A stretch of 55,572 bases of DNA from Fimbriimonadaceae bacterium (GTDB lineage Bacteria; Armatimonadota; UBA10988), in NCBI GenBank assembly GCA_020850355.1, contig JADZEX010000027.1, forward strand, positions 1-55,572, read 5' to 3'. The translations under genes were made by a program, and so were the position numbers. The stretch's first letter is position 1, and every line of letters begins with the position of its first letter. Below, in pieces: positions 22,901-36,500 of this stretch. The notes under the pieces are model-generated. The model was not told where the DNA came from. It saw only the letters and a program-made list of their open reading frames with translations, and did no database searches.

Positions 22901-24654
22901 AGCTGTCACCGGCGACCCAGCCCGACGGACGGCCCTCTGAAGAGAAGGCCCGCGAGGCGATTGCCGCGGCCCTGGCGGGTACGCCGCAGCGCTTCGACTG
23001 GGTCCACTGCAAGCCCGACGGCACGCCGGTGGAGTGTCAGATCGGCCTCGTCTGCGTCGAGCTCGGGGCGCAGCAGCACGTGCTGGCGACCGTGCTCGAT
23101 GTCACCGCCAGCCGGCAGGCGGCGCGCCAGCTCGCCGAGTCCGAAGCGCGCCTGCAGTCGATCATGGCCTGCGCACCGTGCTGGATCGGACTCCTGGACC
23201 AGCACGGTGAGATCCTCCACTGCAACAGCCCGGACGGCGTCGTCCCGGCCGAGCAGGTGGTCGGGACACGGGTCTGCGACTGGGTCACCGAAGGCCTCCG
23301 GCCGCAGGTCGAGGCGGCGGTCAGACGGCTCTTCGCGACGCGCCAGCCGCAGTCGCTGGAGACCCTGGCGCAGAGCCGCCGCGGCGAGACCTGGTGGCGC
23401 CTCTGGTTCAGCCCGGTGGAGACCACCAGTCCGCTGCGCCACGCGGTGCTGCTGGCGCTGGACGTCACCGAGGAGAAGCTCCGCGAGGCCGAGCGCGCGC
23501 GCACCGAGGCCGATCTGCGGCACGCCAACAAGCTGGAGGCCCTCGGACGTCTGACCGGCGGTATCGCCCACAACTTCAACAACCTCCTGACGGTGATCGA
23601 TGGCTTCACCGACCTGCTGCTGGCGGTCACGCCGGAACATGACCCGCGGCATGCCGACCTCACGGAGATTCGTGTCGCGGCCGACCGCGCCGCGGAGCTG
23701 GCGGGCCAACTGCTGGCCTTCGGGCGCCGGCAGACGCTGCAGCCGGAGGCGCTCAACCTGACCCAACTCGTCCACGGCATCGAGCGGATGCTGCCGCCGC
23801 TGGTCGGCGAGGATGTGCAACTGGGCTACGAACTGGCAGCCGACCTGCCGGCGGTGTTCGCCGACCGCAGCCAGCTCGAGCAGGTGCTGATGAACCTCTG
23901 CACCAACGCCCGCGACGCCCTGCCGCACGGCGGGCGCCTGACGCTGCGGACGCACCTCGCGGCGATCGACGCGCTGCAGGCGGACGCCTTCGGCGACATC
24001 GCGCCCGGGCCGTTCGTCGGGCTGACGGTGCAGGATACCGGGATCGGGATGGATGCCGCGACGCGCGCCAGGATGTTCGAGCCGTTCTTCACGACCAAGG
24101 GTGTCGCCGAGGGCACCGGGCTGGGGCTGGCCACGGTCTACGGCGTGGCCCGGCAGAGCGGTGGGTTCGTCGACTGCCACAGCGTGCCGGGTGCAGGGAC
24201 CCGCGTGACCGTCTATCTGCCTGCCTACGACGGCCCGGGCGGCACTGTGGAGGGCGACGCGGCGACGGCCGCGACGGTCGCCGCGGCCCACGGGGTGGTG
24301 CTGGTGGTTGAGGACGAGGAGCCGGTCCGGCTGATCGCCGAGCGGGCCTTGCGGCAGGCCGGCTACCTGGTGCTCGGCGCCCCGGGCGCGGCGGCCGCGG
24401 AAGCCGCGGTGGCGGGTCGGGACCGGCTCGATGTGCTGGTCACCGATGTCATGATGCCTGGCCGCAAAGGCCCGGAGCTGGCCGCTGAGCTGCGCCAACG
24501 GTACCCGGCGCTGCGCGTGTTGTTCATCTCGGGCTACACGGCCGAGGCGCTGTCACAGCACCTGCGGCTGCCGCCCGGGACCGCCTTCCTGGCCAAGCCG
24601 TTCGGCCCGGCGCACCTGCTGGCGGCGGTGCGGCAACTGCTCGACGAGGGCTGA
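19969..24654 (+). CDS. CheR methyltransferase / multi-PAS / hybrid histidine kinase with receiver
   Basis: A 1561-residue signalling fusion. Order: a degenerate CheB-like segment (about 1-180); CheR helices and methyltransferase (about 184-445, with LRLWVPGCSTGEEAYSLAI, FGTDADEATLQVAR and VSCRNVLIYL); a PAS-like part (480-585); an acidic coiled coil (596-690, SANEELQSANEELETSSEEL, as in CheB/CheR fusions); PAS domains near 690-800, 805-920, 928-1048 and 1055-1175; HisKA with GGIAHNFNNLL (His1201); HATPase (NLCTNARDAL, DTGIGM, FEPFFTTK, GTGLGLATVYG); and a receiver with phosphoacceptor Asp1493 (LVTDVMMPG), FISGYT and LAKPF. No membrane segment is seen, so it is cytoplasmic. The start is uncertain: GTG 19969 or TTG 19981; upstream frame is open but reads antisense-like residues over the previous gene. 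No che gene is nearby. Confidence 0.88.
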   Translation: MERALDDGLQGSEQPAGPGLEWLLVVAEEAEEALLATFLAHLPPPAAGRPVVLLAAWPGCRVDPLPAWVASGSAAGQVWLLTGEQVAVQAAGQWRTEPAKRSWLTEQLALLHQASPAQGAVVLLARPAVQVGDDLRSLRAAGGAVLAASELYGSSDGWTATAPAAELGGLLGLLSTAGHDAPDHDGLQAVLDWLHQQGVADFRSYKRPTLVRRLLRRMGLRHAATVDAYLHLLAEDSGEAEALARELRIGVTAFFRDPEVFDHLAAELLPTVLAQRQPGPLRLWVPGCSTGEEAYSLAILTAELLSAMGRPLDLQVFGTDADEATLQVARRGLYSDTDLAAVPAARRQRWFEPSGAGWQVRSELRSLLVFAPQNLLLDPPFSRLDLVSCRNVLIYLDPSAQAHALAMFHFGLQPWGLLLLGTSETCAASEALFEPVSTRWRVYRRVNSSAARPARPFWRPHEPRTEAPEPPPPRPRSASLGELAQQALLHYHTPAAVVVNRAQTVLWYHGETRPYLEQPDGEPTTDLLSLVRADLRLKLRGALHRATQQGDVATVQVTTGPHPTAVAVRPLEGTAGLLLVTFAPLPTVPAAVPRTDQAAVQQLELELQTTREDLQSTIAQLESSNAALRVAHEEAMSANEELQSANEELETSSEELRSLNEELSSVNGELQQTVSALEAQRSDWANLLRSTEVAALFLDRQLAIKRFTPAMGQLLRVIAGDIGRPLTDLRSDLVDGDLLQDCRLVLDEQAILEREVATTSGDWYLRRTLPYRQPEGPIEGVVLTFAEVTALKHTEQELRAAQTQVDLAMDAGQVGWWTWSPPTGEVFFSAGWGAQLGIPPDQVVHRFDEWERRLHPADRDRTAAALVAYTRDPQPEFHLEFRLRHNDGSYRWLVSRAVPQFDAAGVLQRLYGCHLDVTELLEAETAARQGELRYRTVFESNLVAQWLLHGERAVDCNEEAARLFGRSRDELLGKSPAELSPATQPDGRPSEEKAREAIAAALAGTPQRFDWVHCKPDGTPVECQIGLVCVELGAQQHVLATVLDVTASRQAARQLAESEARLQSIMACAPCWIGLLDQHGEILHCNSPDGVVPAEQVVGTRVCDWVTEGLRPQVEAAVRRLFATRQPQSLETLAQSRRGETWWRLWFSPVETTSPLRHAVLLALDVTEEKLREAERARTEADLRHANKLEALGRLTGGIAHNFNNLLTVIDGFTDLLLAVTPEHDPRHADLTEIRVAADRAAELAGQLLAFGRRQTLQPEALNLTQLVHGIERMLPPLVGEDVQLGYELAADLPAVFADRSQLEQVLMNLCTNARDALPHGGRLTLRTHLAAIDALQADAFGDIAPGPFVGLTVQDTGIGMDAATRARMFEPFFTTKGVAEGTGLGLATVYGVARQSGGFVDCHSVPGAGTRVTVYLPAYDGPGGTVEGDAATAATVAAAHGVVLVVEDEEPVRLIAERALRQAGYLVLGAPGAAAAEAAVAGRDRLDVLVTDVMMPGRKGPELAAELRQRYPALRVLFISGYTAEALSQHLRLPPGTAFLAKPFGPAHLLAAVRQLLDEG

Positions 24655-24657
24655 GCG

Positions 24658-25293
24658 TCAGGCCAGCTCGGGGCGCACCTGCACCGGGCGCGTTTCGCGG
24701 ATGTCGAGCAGCAGGCCGGCCAGGCCGAGGTGGACCTGCACGTACCACTCGATCGAGTTGTTGCGGCCGCTGAAGCTGGCCGGCAGCCCGGCCGGCACGG
24801 CGAAGGCGGCCTCGGCCGACCAGGTCAGCCCCAGATCCAACACGGTGTTGGCCTCCAGCGGTTGGGTGTCCTGGTGCACGACGTGCGTGTAGGTGGTGTC
24901 GGTGGTGCCGGAGCGGTTGATCGCCCGCTCGCGGCAGATCAGCGCGATGCTGCCGGTCGTCAGCGGGGCGCGCCGCTTGGCGGTGACCTGGAGCTGCACC
25001 TTCACGGTGTCGTTGAAGCGGATCCGCTCGGGAGCGATCTGCAGCACCACGTCGACCGTCGCGGCCTGCCGGCGGCTGGCCGCCAGGTAACCCGTCAACA
25101 GCGCCACCACGCCGCCGAAGATCAGGCCGACCAGCGCCAGCGGCGGGGTGCCGCTCAGCAGGCCGAGCACACCCAGCGCCAGCAGGGCCACGGCCAGGCA
25201 GCCACACCCGACCACGCAACCCGCTGGTGCGCCACCTCCCGGCGCCGCCGGCGGTGCCGTCGGGGTCGCCAGATTGTCGGCCGGACGCTCCAT
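24658..25293 (-). CDS. small two-helix membrane protein with arrestin-like C-terminal domain
   Basis: A 211-residue protein. A Pro/Ala-rich N-terminus leads to two adjoining membrane segments (about residues 27-75, CVVGCGCLAVALLALGVLG and ALVGLIFGGVVALLTGYLAA). A beta-rich soluble domain follows whose last part (NNSIEWYVQVHLGLAGLLLDIRETRPVQV) resembles the end of arrestin-like or Spo0M-type domains. That family link is weak. ATG 25293 was chosen over GTG 25305 because GGAG lies at the right distance. Its stop is 3 nt from the stop of the convergent kinase gene, with no terminator hairpin evident between them. Function is unknown. Confidence 0.7.
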   Translation of the reverse strand: MERPADNLATPTAPPAAPGGGAPAGCVVGCGCLAVALLALGVLGLLSGTPPLALVGLIFGGVVALLTGYLAASRRQAATVDVVLQIAPERIRFNDTVKVQLQVTAKRRAPLTTGSIALICRERAINRSGTTDTTYTHVVHQDTQPLEANTVLDLGLTWSAEAAFAVPAGLPASFSGRNNSIEWYVQVHLGLAGLLLDIRETRPVQVRPELA

Positions 25294-25346
25294 GGCGCTC
25301 TCCACCCCGCAAGGATGGCACGCCGGCCGGGCGATCGCAAGTTGGC

Positions 25347-26825
25347 TCAGGCCGGCAGGCCCAGCCGCTGGTACTGCTCAACCGGCGCCTCGCCCTGCCG
25401 CAGCAGCGTCTGCAGGTGCTCGACCATCCGCGCCTCGGCCGCCGCGTCCTGCAGTGGCGCCGCCTGCTGCGGGTCGGCCTCCAGGTCGTACAGCAGCGTG
25501 CCGAACTCGTGGGCCCGCGCCCAGCGGCCGGCGACCGGGGTCTTCAGGGTGGGACAGCCCTTGGTGAAGCCGAAGGGCGGTGCCAGTTCGACCTGCGCGA
25601 AGCGCTGCGGGCCCCAGACGTTGCGCATGTCGGTGGGCATCAGGGTGTAGTTGTAGAGCGGCTCACTGGCCGCCGTGGCCGGGGCGCGGTAGTAGGCGTA
25701 GCGGCCGTCGGTGACGTTGACGTGGGCGCCGTGCATGCCAAACAGCGCGGCCTCGCGCACCGCGGCGTCGTGGTCAATGGTGCCGGTCAGCGGCCGGCCG
25801 AGCATGTCGGCGGTGGGCTGCTGGCCAAAGAAGTCGAGCAGCGTCGGGCCGAGGTCGATCGACGGTTGCACCAGCGCCTGCCGCCGCTCGCCAGCGCGCC
25901 GGCTGCGCGGGTCCCAGACGAAGAATGGGGTGTGCGAAATCGGCTCGTAGAAGGGCTGCCAGCATTTTGCCCAGCAGTTCTGCTCGCCGAGCATGAAGCC
26001 GTGGTCGGTCCAGACGATCAGCATCGTGTCGTCCCACAGCCCCAGCCGGTCGAAGGTGTCGAGCACGTCGCCCAGCTTGCTGTCGCACTGGCTCAGCAGC
26101 GCGGCGTACTGCCGGCGGCAATGCTCCACGGCCTCCGGGCTCTCCTCGACAAAGCGGTAGGCCGGCCAGTCGAAGTGCGGTCCGTCGTAAGCGTGGGGGT
26201 AGAGATCCTGCCACTTGCGATGCGTGAAGAACGGCTCGTGCGGGTCGAAGGTCTCGATTTGCAGGAACCAGTTGTCCTGCGCGTGGTTGCGCTGCAGGAA
26301 GTTCAGCCCAGCGCGGAAGGTGCCGCTGATCGGCTGCTCCTCCTCACTGCGCATCTGCATCCGGTTGACCCAGTCCTGGCGTTGCCACTCGTTGTCGCCG
26401 CGCCGGCCGAGCACCTCCGCCGGCCGCTCGACCTGGTCGCCGACCAGGCCCAGCCAGGGGTCGCCCTCCTGGCCGCGGAAGAACTCCCAGGTGCTGTACT
26501 GCGTGTGGTAGGTGGAGCCGCCCGCCTCGAAGTAATGGTAGTGGTCGGTGATCAGGTGGCTGGAGGTCCCCTGCGCCCGCAGCATCTGCGGCACGCAGTC
26601 GTCGAACGGCTCGATCGGCCCCCAGGAGCGGTGCAGGAAGTTCGGTCGCCCGGTCAGCAAATCGCGCCGCGCCGGCATGCAGGGCATGCTGCAAACATAG
26701 GAGTGATCGAAGGTGACGGTGCGCTCCGCCAGCCGCCGGAAGTTCGGCGCATGGGTCCAGTCGCAGCCGTAGCAGGGCAGCATGTGGCGGTTGAGCGAGT
26801 CGAACATCACCATCACGGCCTTCAT
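25347..26825 (-). CDS. sulfatase (formylglycine-type)
   Basis: A 492-residue sulfatase of the alkaline-phosphatase superfamily. The modification signature C-x-P-x-R is at Cys49 (CMPARRDLLTGR), where the Cys would be turned into formylglycine. Further features are MVMFDSLNRHMLPCYG at the N-terminus (one metal-binding Asp), TFDPHEPF, and WTDHGFMLGE with the metal-binding DHG. No signal peptide is visible from ATG 26825, so a cytoplasmic location is likely. AGGAG lies about 8 nt upstream of that ATG, and the longer open frame is not needed. It likely removes sulfate esters from sugars released by the neighbouring beta-galactosidase and lyases. A formylglycine-generating enzyme is not in the window. 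A 15-bp hairpin stands 29 nt upstream of the start. Confidence 0.9.
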   Translation of the reverse strand: MKAVMVMFDSLNRHMLPCYGCDWTHAPNFRRLAERTVTFDHSYVCSMPCMPARRDLLTGRPNFLHRSWGPIEPFDDCVPQMLRAQGTSSHLITDHYHYFEAGGSTYHTQYSTWEFFRGQEGDPWLGLVGDQVERPAEVLGRRGDNEWQRQDWVNRMQMRSEEEQPISGTFRAGLNFLQRNHAQDNWFLQIETFDPHEPFFTHRKWQDLYPHAYDGPHFDWPAYRFVEESPEAVEHCRRQYAALLSQCDSKLGDVLDTFDRLGLWDDTMLIVWTDHGFMLGEQNCWAKCWQPFYEPISHTPFFVWDPRSRRAGERRQALVQPSIDLGPTLLDFFGQQPTADMLGRPLTGTIDHDAAVREAALFGMHGAHVNVTDGRYAYYRAPATAASEPLYNYTLMPTDMRNVWGPQRFAQVELAPPFGFTKGCPTLKTPVAGRWARAHEFGTLLYDLEADPQQAAPLQDAAAEARMVEHLQTLLRQGEAPVEQYQRLGLPA

Positions 26826-26853
26826 CGTGGCAGGCTCCTGCCGCTTGGTTCGC

Positions 26854-26888
26854 GCCGGCTCGGCCACGTCCTGCGTGGCCGAGCCGGC
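26854..26888. terminator. strong 15-bp hairpin between the PIN-associated gene and the sulfatase
   Basis: GCCGGCTCGGCCACG (26854-26868) and its exact reverse complement (26874-26888) flank a 5-nt loop, TCCTG. It is the strongest hairpin I saw between genes. There is no T-run on either side, so it may be a Rho-type pause site, an mRNA processing or stability structure, or a leader element of the sulfatase rather than a classic intrinsic terminator. Confidence 0.5.
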
Positions 26889-26994
26889 CGACCTGCGAGG
26901 CTGGGGGCGTGAATCGACGCCGCGTCGCGCGACCGCGGTGGTCTGCCAGGTTGTCGAGGAGGACTGGAGCCAGGCCTGCGATCCGGCCGGCGGC

Positions 26995-27181
26995 CTAACC
27001 CGCTGCCGTGGCGGCCTCTTCGGCGGCGGCCTGCTCCGCCGCCAGGCGTGCACGGGCGAGGCGCTGCCGCTCCTTGAGATCCTCGCCGCGGGCTGCCCAG
27101 TAGGCCAGTTGCTCCTCGCGCGTCAGGCCGGCCAGTTGCGCCATGACCAGTTCGGCGCCCCGGCGCTTCATCTCGACACAA

Positions 27182-27198
<17 letters not shown>
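26995..27198 (-). CDS. small PIN-associated protein, probable antitoxin
   Basis: A 67-residue protein beginning MKKRFDCVEMKRRGAELVMAQ, followed by LTREEQLAYWAARGEDLKERQ and an Ala/Glu-rich helical tail. Short proteins with this opening commonly sit beside PIN-domain genes, and a role as antitoxin is plausible but not proved by sequence. Its start overlaps the end of the PIN gene by 17 nt (27182-27198), so the toxin-like gene comes first, the reverse of the usual antitoxin-toxin order. No clear DNA-binding fold is visible. Confidence 0.7.
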
Positions 27199-31743
<4,545 letters not shown>

Positions 31744-31787
31744 CTATCGTCTGCCGGCGAGGGCACGCCGAAAGGGACGGTGGGGCG

Positions 31788-33485
31788 ATGAGCGAGTTGT
31801 TGCGACCGTTTCGGGTGCTGGTGATCAGCGACGGGTGGGACGAAACGGTGGCGGGGGTGCTGGCCGACGAGGGCGAACTGGGTGCCCTGCTGACGGTCCT
31901 CACCGCCGGGCACATTCCTTTCGACCTGCTCCGGCTGGACGCCAACAGCTTGGAGCTGGAATCCTTCCTACAGCGCGGCGCGGCCGCCTACGGCGCGGTG
32001 GTCTGGCTGTCGGCGAGTGGCGACGAGGGCACCCTGAACACGCTCCGCGCCGCCGTCAACGAGCTGCACGTGCCGCTCCTGCTGCTGGGCGACCGGGTCG
32101 AGCACGCCGTACTGGCGGCGCTCGCCGGGCTCCGGCTGCGCGGCGCCTTCGACCGCCGTCCGCTCTATGTGCGCGGTGGCGAGCACTTCATCACCCGTGG
32201 CCTGGACCTGGCCACGCTGCCGCGGCCGGTGACCCTGCCGCGGGTGCGCCACCCGGTCGTCGCCACGCGCGGCGCCGAGGTGCTCCTGACCTGCGACGGG
32301 CACCCCGCGTTGACCGTCCACGAGGTCGCCGGCTGCGGGGTCGCTTGGCTCGGCCACGGCGTCGGCGGGCGGCGCCGCGCGCTGACCGACCATCCCGGCT
32401 GGGCGCGACTCTGTCTGCGGGCGCTGACCTGGCTGATCGGCTACCACTTCGGCCCCCACGACGAGCAGGCCGAGTTGCTGGTGATGGACGGCCTGGGCAA
32501 CCCCGCGGCCTGCTTCGCGCCGACTGGCGAGTACACCATCCCCGACTTCGCGCGGTTCGAGCGCTCCGTGGTGCATCCGCTGCAGCAGCACAACGCCAAG
32601 CTGGTCTGCCACGTCCTGAGCGCTTTCCCGCACGCCGAGAGCCGGACCCTGCGCCGGGCCTGGGACCTCACGTTTGTCGACGGGTTCGGCAACATGCAGG
32701 ACCTCAAGTCGCTGCATGAGGGCCTGCAGAGCGGGCAGACGGCTGGAGTCCTGGACCTGCAGTCGGGCGGCTACGCGCGGCTGCTGCCCGCTGCGTCCGG
32801 CTGGTGGGCAGCGGCCCCCGACGAAGGGCGCAGCAACGTCGCCTGGTACCGCGAGTTCTACGACGAGGAGCGCGGGCAGCCGGTGCCGGCGCCGCGGCAG
32901 GCCGAACGACTGCGGCTGGCGGTGAGCTGTCACGAAGAGGACTTCGGCCTGACGCCGCTGGCGCTCAGCGTCGGCGACGCCCCGATCGGGCTGACCGCCG
33001 CCGCGCACACGCCCGCCCTGGCCGCCAGCGCCGGGTTTGCGCTGCTCGGTGACGACTGGGTGCTCGACGCCCGGCGCGTGCTGCAGCTGCACCACGCGCC
33101 GTTGCCGGTGCATCACTTCACCGACCGCGACATCGCTCTCGACCCCGACCACCTGAAGCGATACCTGGCGGCCGTGCCGCCGGGGCGGCGGTTCCTCACC
33201 AAGCGCGACTGGATTGCCGCGCACCGCACCCGGCTCAGCAGCAACCGCGCCCGCACCGGGCTCTGGGTGCGCTGGGACCAGGTCGGCTGCGAGCCGTTCC
33301 GGACGCGGCCCAGCGAGTGGGCATTGACACTCAGCGACGAGCAACGGCACAAGCTGACCCACGGCGCTTACGCCTTCCTGTCGGTCAACGGCGAGACCGT
33401 CAACTTCAACAACCGCACCGAGCGGCAGGTGCTCACCCTGCCGGCCGGCATGGGTGCCTACCTGGAGTTCGTGAAGACGGTCTAA
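31788..33485 (+). CDS. conserved-looking protein of unknown family (565 aa)
   Basis: I do not recognise this protein. The N-terminal 210 residues (FRVLVISDGWDETVAGVLADEG ... YGAVVWLSASGDEGTLNTLRAAVNE ... VPLLLLGDRVEHAVLAALAG) look like an alpha/beta flavodoxin or glutamine-amidotransferase-like fold. No Cys-His-Glu triad is evident. A middle part (LLVMDGLGNPAACF, AKLVCHVLSAFPHAESRTLRRAWDLTFVDGFG, RLRLAVSCHEEDFG, PLPVHHFTDRDI) has scattered His, Asp and Glu residues that could form a metal or catalytic site of a deacetylase-like barrel. The C-terminal 100 residues end in a beta-rich stretch (AYAFLSVNGETVNFNNRTERQVLTLPAG). No signal peptide. It stands first in the plus-strand carbohydrate run, 54 nt before the lyase-like gene, so a role in sugar metabolism is a guess from context. 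Confidence 0.75.
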   Translation: MSELLRPFRVLVISDGWDETVAGVLADEGELGALLTVLTAGHIPFDLLRLDANSLELESFLQRGAAAYGAVVWLSASGDEGTLNTLRAAVNELHVPLLLLGDRVEHAVLAALAGLRLRGAFDRRPLYVRGGEHFITRGLDLATLPRPVTLPRVRHPVVATRGAEVLLTCDGHPALTVHEVAGCGVAWLGHGVGGRRRALTDHPGWARLCLRALTWLIGYHFGPHDEQAELLVMDGLGNPAACFAPTGEYTIPDFARFERSVVHPLQQHNAKLVCHVLSAFPHAESRTLRRAWDLTFVDGFGNMQDLKSLHEGLQSGQTAGVLDLQSGGYARLLPAASGWWAAAPDEGRSNVAWYREFYDEERGQPVPAPRQAERLRLAVSCHEEDFGLTPLALSVGDAPIGLTAAAHTPALAASAGFALLGDDWVLDARRVLQLHHAPLPVHHFTDRDIALDPDHLKRYLAAVPPGRRFLTKRDWIAAHRTRLSSNRARTGLWVRWDQVGCEPFRTRPSEWALTLSDEQRHKLTHGAYAFLSVNGETVNFNNRTERQVLTLPAGMGAYLEFVKTV

Positions 33486-33538
33486 GACTGGCAGGACGAC
33501 CCGCTCGCAGCGGCGAACAGCGCGCCGCGGGAGTGCTC

Positions 33539-36500
33539 ATGGTCTGCCTGCTGCTCGGTTCACTGACCGCCCTGGCACCGCCAGCGCCGGGCCCGCTGGC
33601 CTTTCGCGTGGTCGCCGACCAACAGCCGGGGCCGCGGCTGGTGAGTCTCAGCCTGCCACTGGGCCCCGGTGAAGCGACCAGCGCCGCTGGGGCCAGCGTC
33701 AGGCTCGGCACGACCACCAGCACGGCGCAGGTCCGCGCGCTGAATCGTCATCCCGACGGCTCGCTGCGACGGGTGCTGCTACGGCTGCCCTGGGAGGCCG
33801 GCGCCGGGGCCAGCGCCGAGGGCAGCGTCAGCTTCACCGCCACCGCGCCAAGCGGCCCGCCGATCGCCACCGACGACGGGCGCGGGATCGTCTTGCAGGC
33901 AGCCGGGCGGACCATCCGCAGCACCGCGCGCGGGGCGCGGATCGAGACCGCGGGCGGCTCGCCGGTCGAGCTGGAGCTGTTGGCGCCGCTGTTTCCGCAG
34001 CGCCACGTCGGGCCGGCCGTCCACCTGATCGAGAACGGGCCGCACTTCGCCTGGGTCGAGCTGGTCTGGTACAGCAACCCCTGGCAGGTCCGCGCCGAGC
34101 TCACGCTCGACCGCTACGGCGCCCTCAGCATCACCGCGCGGGTGCGCCTGTTGAGCGGCGGACAGGCCGATCCGCCGGCCTTCGGCCTGCGCCTGACGGG
34201 TCTCGCCCTGCCGACCGGCCCGGCCGTACCGAGCGCCGGGACCGTCACCGCCGGGCCGCGCGAGTGGACCTGTGGGCCGCAGCGGCTGCTGTTGCCCGAC
34301 GGCCCGCAGATTCGGCAGGGCCGCTGGGCCTGGGCCGCCGCCGCCGCCGGCGCGGCCTGGACCCTGACCCGCGACGCCAGCCTCGACAGCACCGTCGACG
34401 CCGCGGCGCTGCGGTTCTACGAGGGGCAGGAGCGCGCCGTCAGCGTGTTGCTGCCGCCACCGGGGCAGGCCCCACGCACCTGCCGCGTCGACGTCGCGTC
34501 GCGCCGTCGCTGCGCCGCCGTGCTCGGCCAGCCGCTGGTCGACTGGGGCCCGCTGACAGCGCTGCGCGCGACGCTCAACGCCGACGCCGCCAAGCTCTCC
34601 TGCCGCGACGGCGACCAGTTCGGCGATTTCACCAGCGCCGTCGACCCGGTCGCCCCGCGGTGGTCGCTGCAGGGGCTGACCCGCATCGACACCGGGGCCG
34701 ACCTGCTGCGCGACTACTACCGCGGCGGCGACGCCGTGCTGCGCGACCGGCTGGTTGAATGGGCCGAGAACTGGGTCAGCCTGAAGCAGTACCGCGGCGG
34801 CGACCTCAACAGCTACGGCGGGGAGCGGTACACCGTCGCCGCCTGGCAGAGCATCCCGTCATTCAATCAGAAGGGTATCGCGCTGGTCGCCTACGCCTAC
34901 GAGGAGACCGGCGACCCGCGCTACCTCGACAGCGTCCGCGCCTGGGGCAGCCGGCTGCTACGCCAAACCAGCAGCCGCGGCTTCGTCTCGACCTCGGTGG
35001 TCAGCCCGGCGACGATGCACTACGACATCAACGTCCGCCCGGCGTTCCTGGCCCGTGACCTGGTCTTCCTGGCGCGCTGGACCGGCGACGGCGCCTACCT
35101 GGACGCCGCGCGGACCGTGATCCGGGCGATGGACAGCCTCGACCCGGCCGCCGACGGGCTGCTGCGTGAGGGCTACGGCGACCCCTTCTCGCCGTTCTAT
35201 CGGCTGGTCACCGGGACCGACCTGGGGATCACCCAAGACAACAGCGACCACCACAAGCCGTTCATCCTGCAGTACTGCCTGGACGGCGCGCAGGCGCTCT
35301 TCGAAGCGACCGGCGACCCGGTCGCCGAGCGCTGGCTGCGGCGGCTCAGCGACTTTCAGTTGGCAGCCCGGCAGCCGGGCGGGATCTGGAACTACGCCCA
35401 ACGCCACGCCGGGGTCGGCAACAGCATCGGCCACATGACCGTCGAGATGTCCAACGGGCTGCTGCGCTCGGCCGAACTGACCGGCGACGCCCGTTACCGC
35501 GACGCCGCGCTCGACTCGTTGCACCTCGTGACCGCCCTGCTGCAACGCTATGGCCGGCTGCTGGACGGCGTCCACCCGCCGCTTGACCGCGCCTGGTTCT
35601 ACCCCGACGACCGCTGCGAGCTGGACTTCTACCGTGGCCGGGTCAGCCTCGCCATCGTCGGGCGCGACCTTTACGCCTACCTGCTCGACGCCCTCGACCG
35701 CGCGCTGCGGGTCGATCCGCAAGCGGCCAGCAAACTGACCGCCCCGGTCACCGATCCGCGGCAACAGTGGTTGGTGGATCAGGTCCCCCTGGCCGGCAGC
35801 GGCACCGACCACGAGTTCGGCCACTGCTGGATCGCCAAGCTGGTCTTTCCGTTCGACGGTGACAGCGAGAGCGGCGGCAAGTCCGACCTGGTGCTGCTGG
35901 AAGACGGCCGGGTGCTCGGCCCGCCGCATAGCCTGCACGCCGCGATTCGCGAGCAGGGCGGCGGGCGCTACAGCCACTGGACCCGCGGCACGCTCTACTT
36001 CAGCGCCAGCGACAACAGCGACCCGACCGCCAACGGTCGCGGGTATGCCTGGTTCCGCGGCAAGCCCGAGCAGGTGCCGCCCCGGGCCAGGTGGTCTGTC
36101 CTGCCGCTGGCCGGACCGTACCCCGGCCGCCGCCCGCACCCCTGCGTGGCGCTCTACGAGAAGGGCCTCGCCGCCGAACGGGAGCAGCGCTGGCTCGACG
36201 CCGTGGCGGTCTGGGACGAAGTCCTGAGACGCTGGCCGGCAACCGCGCCCGAGCTGTACCGCCAGATCGAACTGTACCGCGCCGCCGGCGACCTGCCCGG
36301 CGCCGTGGCGGTCTGCCAGCGCTTCGTGACGACCTTCCCGCAGCACCAGCGCGCCGCCGAGGTGCGCCTGCGCCAGGCCGCCCTGCTGCTGACCCTGAAT
36401 CGCCGCGACGAGGCCCGCGAAGCCTACGACGCGACGGTCCAAGCCCACGCCGGCAGTCCCTGGGCCGAGGAGGCCCTGGCCCGCCGGTGGGCCGAGTTGG

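Noticed and set aside
26822-27181. 119-residue minus frame and other frames between sulfatase and small gene
   Set aside because: They overlap the perfect hairpin and the small PIN-associated gene and show no motif.
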